A DNA stretch of 64,000 nt, taken from the NCBI GenBank assembly GCA_017529865.1, contig JAFXNA010000009.1, positions 1 to 64,000 of the forward strand. The letters are read 5' to 3'. Positions 23,360 to 30,445 of the stretch are shown piece by piece; the first letter of the stretch is position 1, and the number at the start of each line of letters is the position of its first letter. The position numbers were made by a program, and so were the translations under genes. This DNA comes from Bacteroidaceae bacterium (GTDB lineage Bacteria; Bacteroidota; Bacteroidia; Bacteroidales; Bacteroidaceae). The notes beneath the pieces are model-generated. The model saw only the letters and a program-made list of their open reading frames with translations. It had not been told where the DNA came from and did no database searches.

Positions 23360-23440
23360 CTGTTCCCTTCGCCCGCCGTCCCCACCGTTTCCGTCCAGAG
23401 GTTGTAACGAAAACTTTACACAAAAAAGTTGGAAAAGGTA

Positions 23441-23469
23441 TTGACAACCACCTTTTAATTAGGTATATT
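23441..23469 (+). promoter_or_regulatory. promoter for genes at 23495 and 23931
   Basis: TTGACA at 23441, 17 bp, TATATT at 23464. Confidence 0.8.
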
Positions 23470-23494
23470 TATATCAGAAACAAAGGAGACCCCT

Positions 23495-23908
23495 ATGGCA
23501 AAGAAAAAGACTACATACTATCAGGCCGTTTGCTACACAACCGACCACTGCGATGATGACCTGATTGCACCCTCGTTTTGGAACCCGACGAAAGACCGCA
23601 AGGAAGCCGCTAACGAAATCATGACTGAAATTAAACAGTCGTTCTCGTACGCTAAACCGCAGAACGGTATCGGCCCCGACAGCATCACGATTGAGTTCCG
23701 TCACAACACCGACGATAACAACTCGTGGGAGAGCAAGGTCGTCAAGTCCATTGGGCATAGCAAGAAGTTCCTCACCATGCTTGAACAGGGGCTTGCTGAC
23801 GGCTCTATCATCACGGTCATGGTGACTATTCCCGAATATGTTAATCTTTGCAATGTTCTCATAAATGAACGCAAAGATGTTTTCCACATCAACTCTTTCA
23901 CAATCTAA
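23495..23908 (+). CDS. hypothetical protein, 137 aa
   Basis: ATG at 23495 after AAAGGAGACCCCT. Starts Met-Ala-Lys-Lys-Lys; mixed composition with a strand (Ile-Thr-Ile-Glu-Phe-Arg) near residue 64 and a hydrophobic strand pair toward the end. No family is recognised. First gene of a two-gene unit. Confidence 0.8.
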   Translation: MAKKKTTYYQAVCYTTDHCDDDLIAPSFWNPTKDRKEAANEIMTEIKQSFSYAKPQNGIGPDSITIEFRHNTDDNNSWESKVVKSIGHSKKFLTMLEQGLADGSIITVMVTIPEYVNLCNVLINERKDVFHINSFTI

Positions 23909-23930
23909 TTCAATTTAAGGAGACAATATC

Positions 23931-24419
23931 ATGGGACAATTTTCTTGGCGCTGTGCCGACACAAAAAACGCTCTGCTTGATAGGGGCATCAAACCGCAAA
24001 AGAACTGCACCACAAAGGCATACCTGCTTATCCCCAAGGAATTTGGCGGGGGCTACTTCTTTGTGGACAACGAACAGCGTGGCCGTGAATACGATGGGTA
24101 CGGCAACTTCTTTGACGAACAGGGAAAGAAGCACGATGCCTACGAGGAACTCGCCAAGTGGAACGGCTTGCTTCCCGAAGGGTACAATCCCAAGAACAGT
24201 GACATGGTTCAAGAGGCTCGTAGCAACGCTATCGAGAAGTATTACACCCCAGAAGACCCGAATGTTTCCCCCTATCAGGATGGAAACTACAACTCCCCCG
24301 AAATCTTGAAGTACCCCATGAAAATCACAGAACGCCCCATGAAGTATGAACAGGCGGGTATCGCCCTTGATGACAGAAATCAGGGGTGGGGCTGCGATGA
24401 TGGTGAAGACGAGGACTAA
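23931..24419 (+). CDS. conserved-looking phage protein, 162 aa
   Basis: The N-terminus Met-Gly-Gln-Phe-Ser-Trp-Arg-Cys-Ala-Asp-Thr and the Ile-Pro-Lys-Glu-Phe-Gly-Gly-Gly motif near residue 35, followed by Tyr-Asp-Gly-Tyr-Gly and a Trp-Asn pair, recall an unnamed family of proteins in large phages and gut bacteria. Function unknown. It ends in an acidic tail and is directly followed by the next promoter. Confidence 0.75.
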   Translation: MGQFSWRCADTKNALLDRGIKPQKNCTTKAYLLIPKEFGGGYFFVDNEQRGREYDGYGNFFDEQGKKHDAYEELAKWNGLLPEGYNPKNSDMVQEARSNAIEKYYTPEDPNVSPYQDGNYNSPEILKYPMKITERPMKYEQAGIALDDRNQGWGCDDGEDED

Positions 24420-24437
24420 TTTTTTTTCTTTTTTCTC

Positions 24438-24466
24438 TTGACAATTATTTTTTAATTATCTATATT
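24438..24466 (+). promoter_or_regulatory. promoter for genes at 24497 and 25091
   Basis: TTGACA at 24438, 17 bp, TATATT at 24461; no terminator or dispersed element precedes it. Confidence 0.8.
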
Positions 24467-24496
24467 ATCATTAGAAACAACAAAAAGGAGTCCATC

Positions 24497-25087
24497 ATGG
24501 CAATCACCACAACACTTTTTGATTTTCTGAAAAAGAAAGTCAACCCGTTCCTCAAAACAAACCCCCAAATCTCGAAAGAGACCATTACCGACTTTATCTC
24601 GAAAGTCGCCGACGATATTGTATATGCCTCTGTCGTAACCAAGTACAACATGGTGGTCGTAACGAAAAAGGAACTCGTTGACACCCTCGTTGCAAACGGC
24701 ATTGACAAAAAGTTCATCAAGAAACATTTGGAAACCCTGCTCAAAATCGAAGGACTCCGCTACATTTTCCTCTGCCCTGCAAGGCGGTTCATCAATGATT
24801 GTGTTGACCTTATGTCCAAGTGGTTCCACGAATCAAAAGGCGAGAAAAATTCGTTCTACTCCGAAGTCCGCCACGATTACTTCGACACCGACAAGAAGTG
24901 CTGGACCATCGACTGCTGGCGAACCAAAAATCTTGATGAAGATGGGGTTGCTCCTATCGAAGTCTATCTCGACGGCTCTCTCAAAATCCGTGACGAAAAC
25001 GCTTTCGACTTCGCTATCTGCGACTTCTGCGTGATTGAAGCAATCGAAAAAACTCTTAAAAAAATCAAATCTGACAAAAAGGGGTAA
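24497..25087 (+). CDS. hypothetical protein, 196 aa
   Basis: ATG at 24497 after AAAGGAGTCCATC. The first 90 residues are helical with several short basic motifs, the middle has paired Cys and Trp (Cys-Trp-Thr-Ile-Asp-Cys-Trp-Arg near residue 135), and the end is a basic helix. No family is recognised. It shares an operon with the HTH gene, 3 bases away. Confidence 0.8.
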   Translation: MAITTTLFDFLKKKVNPFLKTNPQISKETITDFISKVADDIVYASVVTKYNMVVVTKKELVDTLVANGIDKKFIKKHLETLLKIEGLRYIFLCPARRFINDCVDLMSKWFHESKGEKNSFYSEVRHDYFDTDKKCWTIDCWRTKNLDEDGVAPIEVYLDGSLKIRDENAFDFAICDFCVIEAIEKTLKKIKSDKKG

Positions 25088-25090
25088 ACC

Positions 25091-25588
25091 ATGATTTCCA
25101 AAGAAGCATCCAACAACCAAAAATCCCGCGTCCTCCAATTCATCAAGAAGTACGGGAAAATCACTTCCCTCGACGCATTCGCCAAACTCCACATCACCCG
25201 CCTCTCCGCTTGCATCTTCAACCTGCGTGAAGACGGCTACAACATCAAAACCCGTGATGTCGAAGTGGATACCGTCTACGGCAAAACCACCTTCGCCGAA
25301 TACTACCTCAGCCGTGGCCGCCGCCCCAACCCCAAGATTTCCACCGTCACCTATCAGCCGACGGAAACCACCAAGGTCCGCGTCACCGTCCGCAGAACCT
25401 CCGTCGAAGACCGCGATGCCATCAACGCTTCCCTCAAAGGTGTAACCCGTAAGGAAGTTGTCAACAGGCTCAAAACCCTCGCGGGCAAAACCAGGAAGAA
25501 AACCAAGAAGAAACCCACGAAGAAAACCCCTCTCTACAAGAGGAACAACTACGGACAACTCGAACTGTTCCCCGACCTTTACAAGTAA
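25091..25588 (+). CDS. helix-turn-helix (HTH_39-like) DNA-binding protein, 165 aa
   Basis: Residues 8-50 read as a winged helix of the HTH_39 type: Lys-Ser-Arg-Val-Leu-Gln-Phe-Ile-Lys-Lys-Tyr-Gly-Lys-Ile-Thr, an Asp-Ala-Phe-Ala helix, Arg-Leu-Ser-Ala-Cys-Ile-Phe-Asn-Leu-Arg-Glu-Asp-Gly-Tyr-Asn-Ile. Such domains are common in phage regulators. The C-terminal 40 residues are very basic (Lys/Arg/Thr repeats), fitting DNA binding. A regulator of nearby cassettes is possible. Confidence 0.8.
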   Translation: MISKEASNNQKSRVLQFIKKYGKITSLDAFAKLHITRLSACIFNLREDGYNIKTRDVEVDTVYGKTTFAEYYLSRGRRPNPKISTVTYQPTETTKVRVTVRRTSVEDRDAINASLKGVTRKEVVNRLKTLAGKTRKKTKKKPTKKTPLYKRNNYGQLELFPDLYK

Positions 25589-25596
25589 TTCCTCCT

Positions 25597-25668
25597 CCCC
25601 CGATGGGCGTTTGGTTGCTCAGCCATAGGCATACCTCCGTTGTTTCTAGCCCATCGGGGGTTTTCTTT
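25597..25668 (+). terminator. long-loop terminator or structured 3' element
   Basis: A perfect 12-bp stem (CCCCCGATGGGC at 25597 with its complement at 25649) encloses a 40-base loop and is followed by TTTTCTTTTTTT. Confidence 0.75.
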
Positions 25669-25686
25669 TTTTATTTTTTATTTTTC

Positions 25687-25704
25687 CAACTTGGGTTATC
25701 ACCC
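25687..25704 (+). repeat. 18-bp dispersed element, copy 30
   Basis: Exact consensus copy. Confidence 0.9.
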
Positions 25705-25785
25705 CTGTTAAAACTGCCCGCCGTCTCCCAGGTCTCCATCAGAAGTTTGTAAATGATTTTTTACACAAAAAAGTTGGAAACCCTA

Positions 25786-25814
25786 TTGACAACCCATTTT
25801 TATTTAGGTATATT
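25786..25814 (+). promoter_or_regulatory. promoter for the gene at 25843
   Basis: TTGACA at 25786, 17 bp, TATATT at 25809. Confidence 0.8.
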
Positions 25815-25842
25815 TTCAGTATAAAAACAAAGGAGTCTAACC

Positions 25843-26307
25843 ATGGCAAAGATGACAAAGGATGAATGGTTCAAGAAGTTCGACAAGGAATTCGAACCTG
25901 CTATCAACGAGTTCCGACACTCCGATAAGACCCTGTTCGGAAACGAGGATATCACCACTGAAATCAAGTTCGCCCTCGGGGCCGTCATCCGCAACATGTT
26001 CCGCGTGAAGATGGAAATCAATCACCCCTTAGAGGACGACAAGACAGAGTTCCTCCTGACCGACTACCACATGGTGCAGTTCTTCGCCGCAGAGTACTAC
26101 GACGGATGCCTCTCCATCGGTGTCACTCAGGGCAGAAAGTGCGTATGCGGCCATGTCCTTAACATCGCCGAATATACCAAGGACGACAATTCGACAGACA
26201 AGCTCAAGAGAATCATCCGCTACTACATCTCCATCTTCATCTCTATGATGGAAGTCCAGTACAACATCGAATTGATTACCGATATCGCAGGCAAGAAAAA
26301 TATTTGA
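25843..26307 (+). CDS. hypothetical protein, 154 aa
   Basis: ATG at 25843 after AAAGGAGTCTAACC. Charged N-terminal helix, a Cys-Val-Cys-Gly-His segment near residue 104 and a hydrophobic helix close to the C-terminus. No family is recognised. Confidence 0.8.
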   Translation: MAKMTKDEWFKKFDKEFEPAINEFRHSDKTLFGNEDITTEIKFALGAVIRNMFRVKMEINHPLEDDKTEFLLTDYHMVQFFAAEYYDGCLSIGVTQGRKCVCGHVLNIAEYTKDDNSTDKLKRIIRYYISIFISMMEVQYNIELITDIAGKKNI

Positions 26308-26331
26308 TTTTTTTCAAACCTGAGCAAATTA

Positions 26332-26382
26332 GGGAGGGGGTAGCGAAACTTTAAACTTCCCCACACTCCGCTAGCCCCTCCC
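26332..26382 (+). promoter_or_regulatory. large hairpin in place of the usual intergenic cassette
   Basis: GGGAGGGGGTAGCG (26332) pairs with CGCTAGCCCCTCCC (26369) over 14 positions with one mismatch, loop of 23, then TTTCTCC. The gap has no dispersed element and no TTGACA promoter, so the hairpin may be a terminator or an attenuator for the following pair of genes. Confidence 0.55.
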
Positions 26383-26413
26383 TTTCTCCACGTCTCAACA
26401 AAGGATTTAAACA

Positions 26414-26674
26414 ATGGCAAACAAAATTGAAATTGAACTGAAAGTAGCAAAGGTCTTCAAGGACAATGACCTGCACTACGAATATGGTATCCGCCCGAAT
26501 GGCGAAGTCACTGTCGATGTACACTGGGGCGACTGGAAACATGACCACCTCTACCTCGACTACGTGATGGAACACAACGGCTTTACCCAGGTCAGAGTCA
26601 TGCCTTTCGGGGAACCCACAGGAGACGATACCTACTCCGCTACCCATGTCTACAAGTTAAACGAATCAAACTGA
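26414..26674 (+). CDS. hypothetical protein, 86 aa
   Basis: ATG at 26414 after AAAGGATTTAAACA. Strand-rich with alternating hydrophobic residues (Lys-Ile-Glu-Ile-Glu-Leu-Lys-Val and Val-Thr-Val-Asp-Val) and many His/Asp. No promoter of the usual kind is upstream, so transcription may come through the hairpin at 26332. Confidence 0.75.
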   Translation: MANKIEIELKVAKVFKDNDLHYEYGIRPNGEVTVDVHWGDWKHDHLYLDYVMEHNGFTQVRVMPFGEPTGDDTYSATHVYKLNESN

Positions 26675-26684
26675 GGTTAACATC

Positions 26685-27026
26685 ATGATTTCAAACAAGG
26701 CTACAACAGGGATTGAACCCATCGATTTCAACAAGGTCTGCAACCTCGTTAAAAACGACCTTATGACAAAGTTCGGTGATACCGTCCTTTCCGTCGGAAA
26801 GGTCAAGCACAAGGTCAACCACTCTATCCTTACCCTCATCATCAACTTCAAACGGAAAGCACCCAAGAACAAAACCGTCGATACAGCCACCATCAACAAC
26901 ATGGTGGAATTCCTCACGGCTGACCTCAAATGCGCCAACCTGATTCCCTCGACGTTCCATACCACCATCTTCAAACTCGAACAGAAACAGTTCACCACAA
27001 ACCTCAGCATCAACCTCAAACAGTAA
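26685..27026 (+). CDS. hypothetical protein, 113 aa
   Basis: ATG at 26685 after GAGGTTAACATC, 10 bases past the previous stop. A helix-strand-strand layout with strands Ile-Leu-Thr-Leu-Ile-Ile-Asn-Phe and Thr-Asn-Leu-Ser-Ile-Asn-Leu-Lys is suggested. No family is recognised. Confidence 0.8.
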   Translation: MISNKATTGIEPIDFNKVCNLVKNDLMTKFGDTVLSVGKVKHKVNHSILTLIINFKRKAPKNKTVDTATINNMVEFLTADLKCANLIPSTFHTTIFKLEQKQFTTNLSINLKQ

Positions 27027-27049
27027 CCAAAACTTTACACAAATTCCTA

Positions 27050-27078
27050 TTGACATCCCGCATTTAATTGGGTATATT
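27050..27078 (+). promoter_or_regulatory. promoter for genes at 27108 and 27468
   Basis: TTGACA at 27050, 17 bp, TATATT at 27073; TTTACAC box upstream but no dispersed element. Confidence 0.8.
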
Positions 27079-27107
27079 TATAGGAGAAACAACAAGGAGA
27101 TAACACC

Positions 27108-27443
27108 ATGGAAAAAAGAGTCATCGTCGTAAACGGGATTGTCCTTGCCAACACAAAAGCACAGGCAATCAGCCAGTTCAACACATTCTGTAAGGGAACC
27201 CCCGAGTCCTGCCACAACAAGGACAACATCTGGTTTGTCAAGCGCTGCAAAACATCTCCTGTTCCTGGCAACTTCAAGACCCTTACTGCCAAGCCGTTCA
27301 GCCAACTCCCTGCCGAAGACTTCAACGAAGCCGAATTCGTCATCGCTAACTTCAAACTCTTTGACACAAAGGCCAAGGAAGATGCCCGAAAACTCTACCC
27401 GACTCTCCCCGCTTGGAAAGTCGCCGCAACACGAGAATTCTAA
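27108..27443 (+). CDS. hypothetical protein, 111 aa
   Basis: ATG at 27108 after AAGGAGATAACACC. Starts with a strand-like Arg-Val-Ile-Val-Val-Asn-Gly-Ile-Val-Leu-Ala, has two Cys near residues 28 and 35 and a C-terminal Trp. No family is recognised. Operon partner of the peptidase gene 24 bases downstream. Confidence 0.8.
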   Translation: MEKRVIVVNGIVLANTKAQAISQFNTFCKGTPESCHNKDNIWFVKRCKTSPVPGNFKTLTAKPFSQLPAEDFNEAEFVIANFKLFDTKAKEDARKLYPTLPAWKVAATREF

Positions 27444-27467
27444 ACCTATTCCAATTGGAGGTCCACC

Positions 27468-28031
27468 ATGGGATGCCTAGTTAACCTGTTCAAATGCTTC
27501 CTTGCCCTCTGCATGATTATCGTCATGCTCATCGTGGGCTGCAAACTCATCTTCGACCCATATACCCCTGATGAACACCCGAAAGCCAGGACAGATGTAA
27601 CTTATCCTGCTGATGATGGGGAATACAACACAACCCCGTCACAAACAGAATTTAACTACGATGTCCCCGTCCAATCAGGACCGAACCATGACTACATCAT
27701 GGAGAATACCTTCCAAAAATCAGGTGTCGTAATGGAACTTACCCCGCAGCTCGAACACGGCCTGGTATATGTAATCAAAGTGTTCAAAAGCCAGTTCGGT
27801 GAAGACTTCTCACCTACCATCACATCAGCACATGACTCTTTCAGTAGACATGACAAATGGTCCAAACACCGATATGGACAAGCAGTCGATATCAGAATGA
27901 ATGACCTGCCCCTCAATGAACGAAGAAGAGTGGTCCGAATCCTAGAACAAACCCTCCCAAAAGAATACAAGGTGATTTGGGAAAGCCAGTATACACCAAA
28001 CGAACACCTCCACTTCCAATCCACCCACTAA
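27468..28031 (+). CDS. membrane-anchored M15-family peptidase, likely endolysin-type, 187 aa
   Basis: Residues 9-27 form an N-terminal membrane or signal-anchor segment. The catalytic half has the M15 (D-Ala-D-Ala carboxypeptidase / VanY-like) pattern: Ser-Lys-His-Arg-Tyr-Gly-Gln-Ala-Val-Asp at residues 132-141 and Glu-His-Leu-His near residue 179, so His134, Asp141 and His182 are the likely zinc ligands. Such enzymes cleave peptidoglycan peptides, and with the anchor this could be a signal-anchor endolysin or a superinfection-related wall enzyme. The Gly-Cys near residue 24 could alternatively be a lipobox. Its place in an accessory cassette is unusual for a lysis gene. Confidence 0.8.
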   Translation: MGCLVNLFKCFLALCMIIVMLIVGCKLIFDPYTPDEHPKARTDVTYPADDGEYNTTPSQTEFNYDVPVQSGPNHDYIMENTFQKSGVVMELTPQLEHGLVYVIKVFKSQFGEDFSPTITSAHDSFSRHDKWSKHRYGQAVDIRMNDLPLNERRRVVRILEQTLPKEYKVIWESQYTPNEHLHFQSTH

Positions 28032-28037
28032 TCCCAT

Positions 28038-28060
28038 AGGCCTGTACATCAGGCCTTTCT
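28038..28060 (+). terminator. intrinsic terminator
   Basis: AGGCCTG-TACAT-CAGGCCT then TTCTC. Confidence 0.7.
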
Positions 28061-28080
28061 CGTGTTCCCAAAAAGATTTC

Positions 28081-28098
28081 CAACTTACGTTATCACCC
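28081..28098 (+). repeat. 18-bp dispersed element, copy 31 (degenerate)
   Basis: CAACTTACGTTATCACCC: two changes in the GGG. Confidence 0.8.
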
Positions 28099-28185
28099 CA
28101 CACCAGCCTCGCCTCCACCGTTCTATCCCCCCCCTATATGATTTTCCCCCATCTCCTGTAGCCAAAACTTTACACAACTTTCAAC

Positions 28186-28214
28186 TTGACAATCACCATT
28201 TAATTAACTATATT
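28186..28214 (+). promoter_or_regulatory. promoter for the gene at 28273, with leader hairpin
   Basis: TTGACA at 28186, 17 bp, TATATT at 28209. Unlike other cassettes, the leader then carries GGGGTT-GGC-AACCCC just after the expected start site. Confidence 0.75.
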
Positions 28215-28272
28215 ATATCATGGGGTTGGCAACCCCGCTCGAAACACAGACTGAAACAAGGAGGATACCAAC

Positions 28273-28611
28273 ATGATTGAAACACCCAACTTCATCGTCG
28301 CCCAACTCAACGATGCCGCAAAGAGGATGGAAACCGATGGCTCAACCACCTACTTCGAACAGGTCGCCAACAGGGCCGAAACCATCATCCGCAAAGAGGG
28401 TAGAGGCAGACGCATCGTCATAGCACCGTTGGAACCCGATGGCGAAGACCTCTGTATCGACACCTCGTTGCGAACCGTAGCCTACCTCAACAAGTCCAAC
28501 CACAACTCAATCAGGTTGGCAACCTCCGCTACTATCCCCCTGAAAACTTCCGAGGCCATAAATCATTATTTTATCGACTACCTCGAAAGGGTCGTACGCA
28601 AACTGAAATAA
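28273..28611 (+). CDS. hypothetical protein, 112 aa
   Basis: ATG at 28273 after AAGGAGGATACCAAC. Helical N-terminus, a basic strand (Gly-Arg-Gly-Arg-Arg-Ile-Val-Ile-Ala) near residue 43 and a basic C-terminal helix. No family is recognised. It is followed by a T-rich stretch rather than a clear hairpin. Confidence 0.8.
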   Translation: MIETPNFIVAQLNDAAKRMETDGSTTYFEQVANRAETIIRKEGRGRRIVIAPLEPDGEDLCIDTSLRTVAYLNKSNHNSIRLATSATIPLKTSEAINHYFIDYLERVVRKLK

Positions 28612-28675
28612 TTTTTATTTTTTTTATTTTTTGATTTTTCAAAAAAGTGAAAAATTTTATGATTTTTTCTCCGCT

Positions 28676-28697
28676 TCCGTATTTAATTATGTATATT
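28676..28697 (+). promoter_or_regulatory. -10-only promoter for the gene at 28720
   Basis: The spacer motif TTTAATTATG and TATATT at 28692 are kept, but the -35 position (28669-28674) has no TTGACA-like sequence. Confidence 0.5.
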
Positions 28698-28719
28698 TAT
28701 ACTAGAGGAGGCTAACACC

Positions 28720-29595
28720 ATGATGAACACAAAACCTATCAGCAAACCCGAAACCGCAGTGAAGACTATGCTCCTCGAAGACCGTGCCGATGCTATGGCC
28801 TACATCAAAGAGCAACTCACTCTCAACGCTCTCCGCACCGCAACACAGAACTTGCAGGCGGTCTGCAACATCGTGTATCAAATCCTAGACCAGGATAAAC
28901 CAAATGTCCTTGATGCATACAAGGTCGCTAATTTCGTGGCAACCGCTTACCACGATGACATCGACATATTCAAGGAAATCGAACGACCCTCTATCGAACA
29001 CCATAAGGGAAACATCTTCGTCCCTACCTATGTGAACCTCAACGATGCATACATCTCCGATAAGTTCACTGGGGCTAAGTCGGGCTACCTCGTAGAAGGC
29101 ATCGCAAATATGCTCTCTATCCTGAACCTCACAGCCCATATCCTTTCTAGGGAATGCATTACCAAAAAGTCAATCATTATCACCAAATGGATTCTAAACC
29201 AGGCTTCCTACAAGTTCGGTAAGAACATCGTTTCTGCCACCAATATGAACTCTATATGGAATAAGGTAGTAGCCGCAGCAAAGAATACTCTCATAGGGGC
29301 TTCCAACAAGTTCATAACCATGGGTGAAACCCGTTCTATCTATGGTCACAAAATCTTCTTTACCCCCAATGGTATCTTCGTAGATGATAATGACCCCGTT
29401 ACCACCGAGAACGAAACCATCAGTAATAGAACCTATGTGGCAATGTTCTTTATGAACCTCGACGCTTGGCTCTATTTCTACAAGTCGGGTGAGTTCGGTA
29501 TCCTCCGCCCCAACAAGAGAACATTCGATATGGTGGACAAACTGAAAGCACCTAAATACATCACAGAATCCCTTTATAGGGAACTCGTGGCTTAA
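28720..29595 (+). CDS. hypothetical protein, 291 aa
   Basis: ATG at 28720 (or the next codon, also ATG) after GAGGAGGCTAACACC. A helical protein with a hydrophobic helix near residue 130 and a Thr/Asn-rich middle. No family is recognised. It is the last gene of the + strand train, before the gene-free region. Confidence 0.8.
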   Translation: MMNTKPISKPETAVKTMLLEDRADAMAYIKEQLTLNALRTATQNLQAVCNIVYQILDQDKPNVLDAYKVANFVATAYHDDIDIFKEIERPSIEHHKGNIFVPTYVNLNDAYISDKFTGAKSGYLVEGIANMLSILNLTAHILSRECITKKSIIITKWILNQASYKFGKNIVSATNMNSIWNKVVAAAKNTLIGASNKFITMGETRSIYGHKIFFTPNGIFVDDNDPVTTENETISNRTYVAMFFMNLDAWLYFYKSGEFGILRPNKRTFDMVDKLKAPKYITESLYRELVA

Positions 29596-29618
29596 AACCC
29601 ATCCCTTCATCATGGCTC

Positions 29619-29652
29619 AAAAGGGGGGCGCCGTCAGGCGTCCCCCTTTTCT
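29619..29652 (+). terminator. strong terminator
   Basis: AAAAGGGGG / CCCCCTTTT outer arms with inner CGCC-GTCA-GGCG, closing the + strand train. Confidence 0.9.
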
Positions 29653-29687
29653 GTATATGTAAATATAGTTTTACATACAATGATTTC

Positions 29688-29705
29688 CAACTTAGGTTAT
29701 CACCC
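29688..29705 (+). repeat. 18-bp dispersed element, copy 32 (degenerate)
   Basis: CAACTTAGGTTATCACCC: one change; the last clear copy. Confidence 0.85.
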
Positions 29706-29749
29706 ATGCCCTGGGGCCCCAGCGTCCCCCCAGCCTCCCACCTCTCCAC

Positions 29750-30130
29750 AATCTATTCACACCTGTTGATAACCTGTTGATATCTTCTCCCCATTTATCA
29801 ACACTCTATCAACAAGGTTTCAACAATGGGTTTCAACCCAGTTTTCAACTCGGGTTTCAACATTGGGTTACAACTTCGTTATGAACCCTGATGAAATCAA
29901 CCGTTTGAAACAATGTTCGAAACCCCTGTCAAAATCCATGGCAAAAACCTGGCGGCTGTGTTCAACTGTTCGCCCATAAAGGTGTTGTAAACCTGTTGAA
30001 AACCCTGTTCATAACCTGTTGAAAACCATGGGTGTTGAAAAGAGGGTGAAACCGCCGTCGAAACCCTGTAGAAAACCTGTTGATAACCTGTTGAGACACA
30101 CGAGGGTTAGGTTCAACCCCTTCTTTATCA
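29750..30130. other. gene-free repeat-rich region, candidate replication origin
   Basis: No convincing gene. Repeats of ACCTGTTGAWAACC occur near 29761, 29772, 29991, 30014, 30075 and 30087; TGTTGATAA is one base off the DnaA box TGTGGATAA, and reverse-orientation forms (TTATCAACA) lie near 29797. Decayed relatives of the 18-bp element are at 29846, 29858 and 29871 (CAACTTCGTTATGAACCC). The position at the switch from the + to the - gene block fits an origin, but no initiator gene is adjacent. A recombination or centromere-like site is an alternative. Confidence 0.45.
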
Positions 30131-30140
30131 GCCCAGTTCC

Positions 30141-30168
30141 AATATATACATAATTAAATCAGTTTCAA
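30141..30168 (-). promoter_or_regulatory. leftward promoter into the gene-free region
   Basis: On the - strand: TTGAAA (30163-30168), 16-bp spacer containing TTTAATTATG, TATATT (30141-30146). No gene follows for over 400 bases in its direction. Confidence 0.55.
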
Positions 30169-30292
30169 AACAATTCATTTTATAACAGCGCCGCGCCGCT
30201 CATACGTCCTAAAAACGTATCGGTCTGGGTAATAACCTATGGCGAAATTTGCGTTTTTTGGCCAATTTTAAAACAGGGGGTTTGGAACGAAG

Positions 30293-30372
30293 TCAAAATA
30301 TTTTTTGATTTTTCTAGGGTTCAAAATATTTTTTGATTTTTCTAGGGTTCAAAATATTTTTTGATTTTTTGT
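30293..30372. repeat. 28-bp AT-rich tandem repeat, about 2.8 copies
   Basis: Units at 30293, 30321 and 30349 (partial), each starting TCAAAATATTTTTTGA, which is itself an inverted repeat, and ending TTTCTAGGGT. Confidence 0.85.
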
Positions 30373-30377
30373 GAAAA

Positions 30378-30406
30378 CCTGGGGGGCAGCTTCGCTGCCC
30401 CCCAGG
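30378..30406. terminator. perfect GC-rich hairpin, possibly bidirectional
   Basis: CCTGGGGGGCAG and its complement around CTTCG. The T-runs on either side are short, so the terminator role is less sure than the hairpin. Confidence 0.6.
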
Positions 30407-30445
30407 GATGGAAAATAATTTTTAATTTTCTTCTATTACTATATT

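Noticed and set aside
249..29705. The 18-bp elements as an integron attC array or as CRISPR repeats.
   Set aside because: Genes here have their own promoters, the element is far shorter and lacks attC structure, and spacing is gene-sized; no integrase is in the window.
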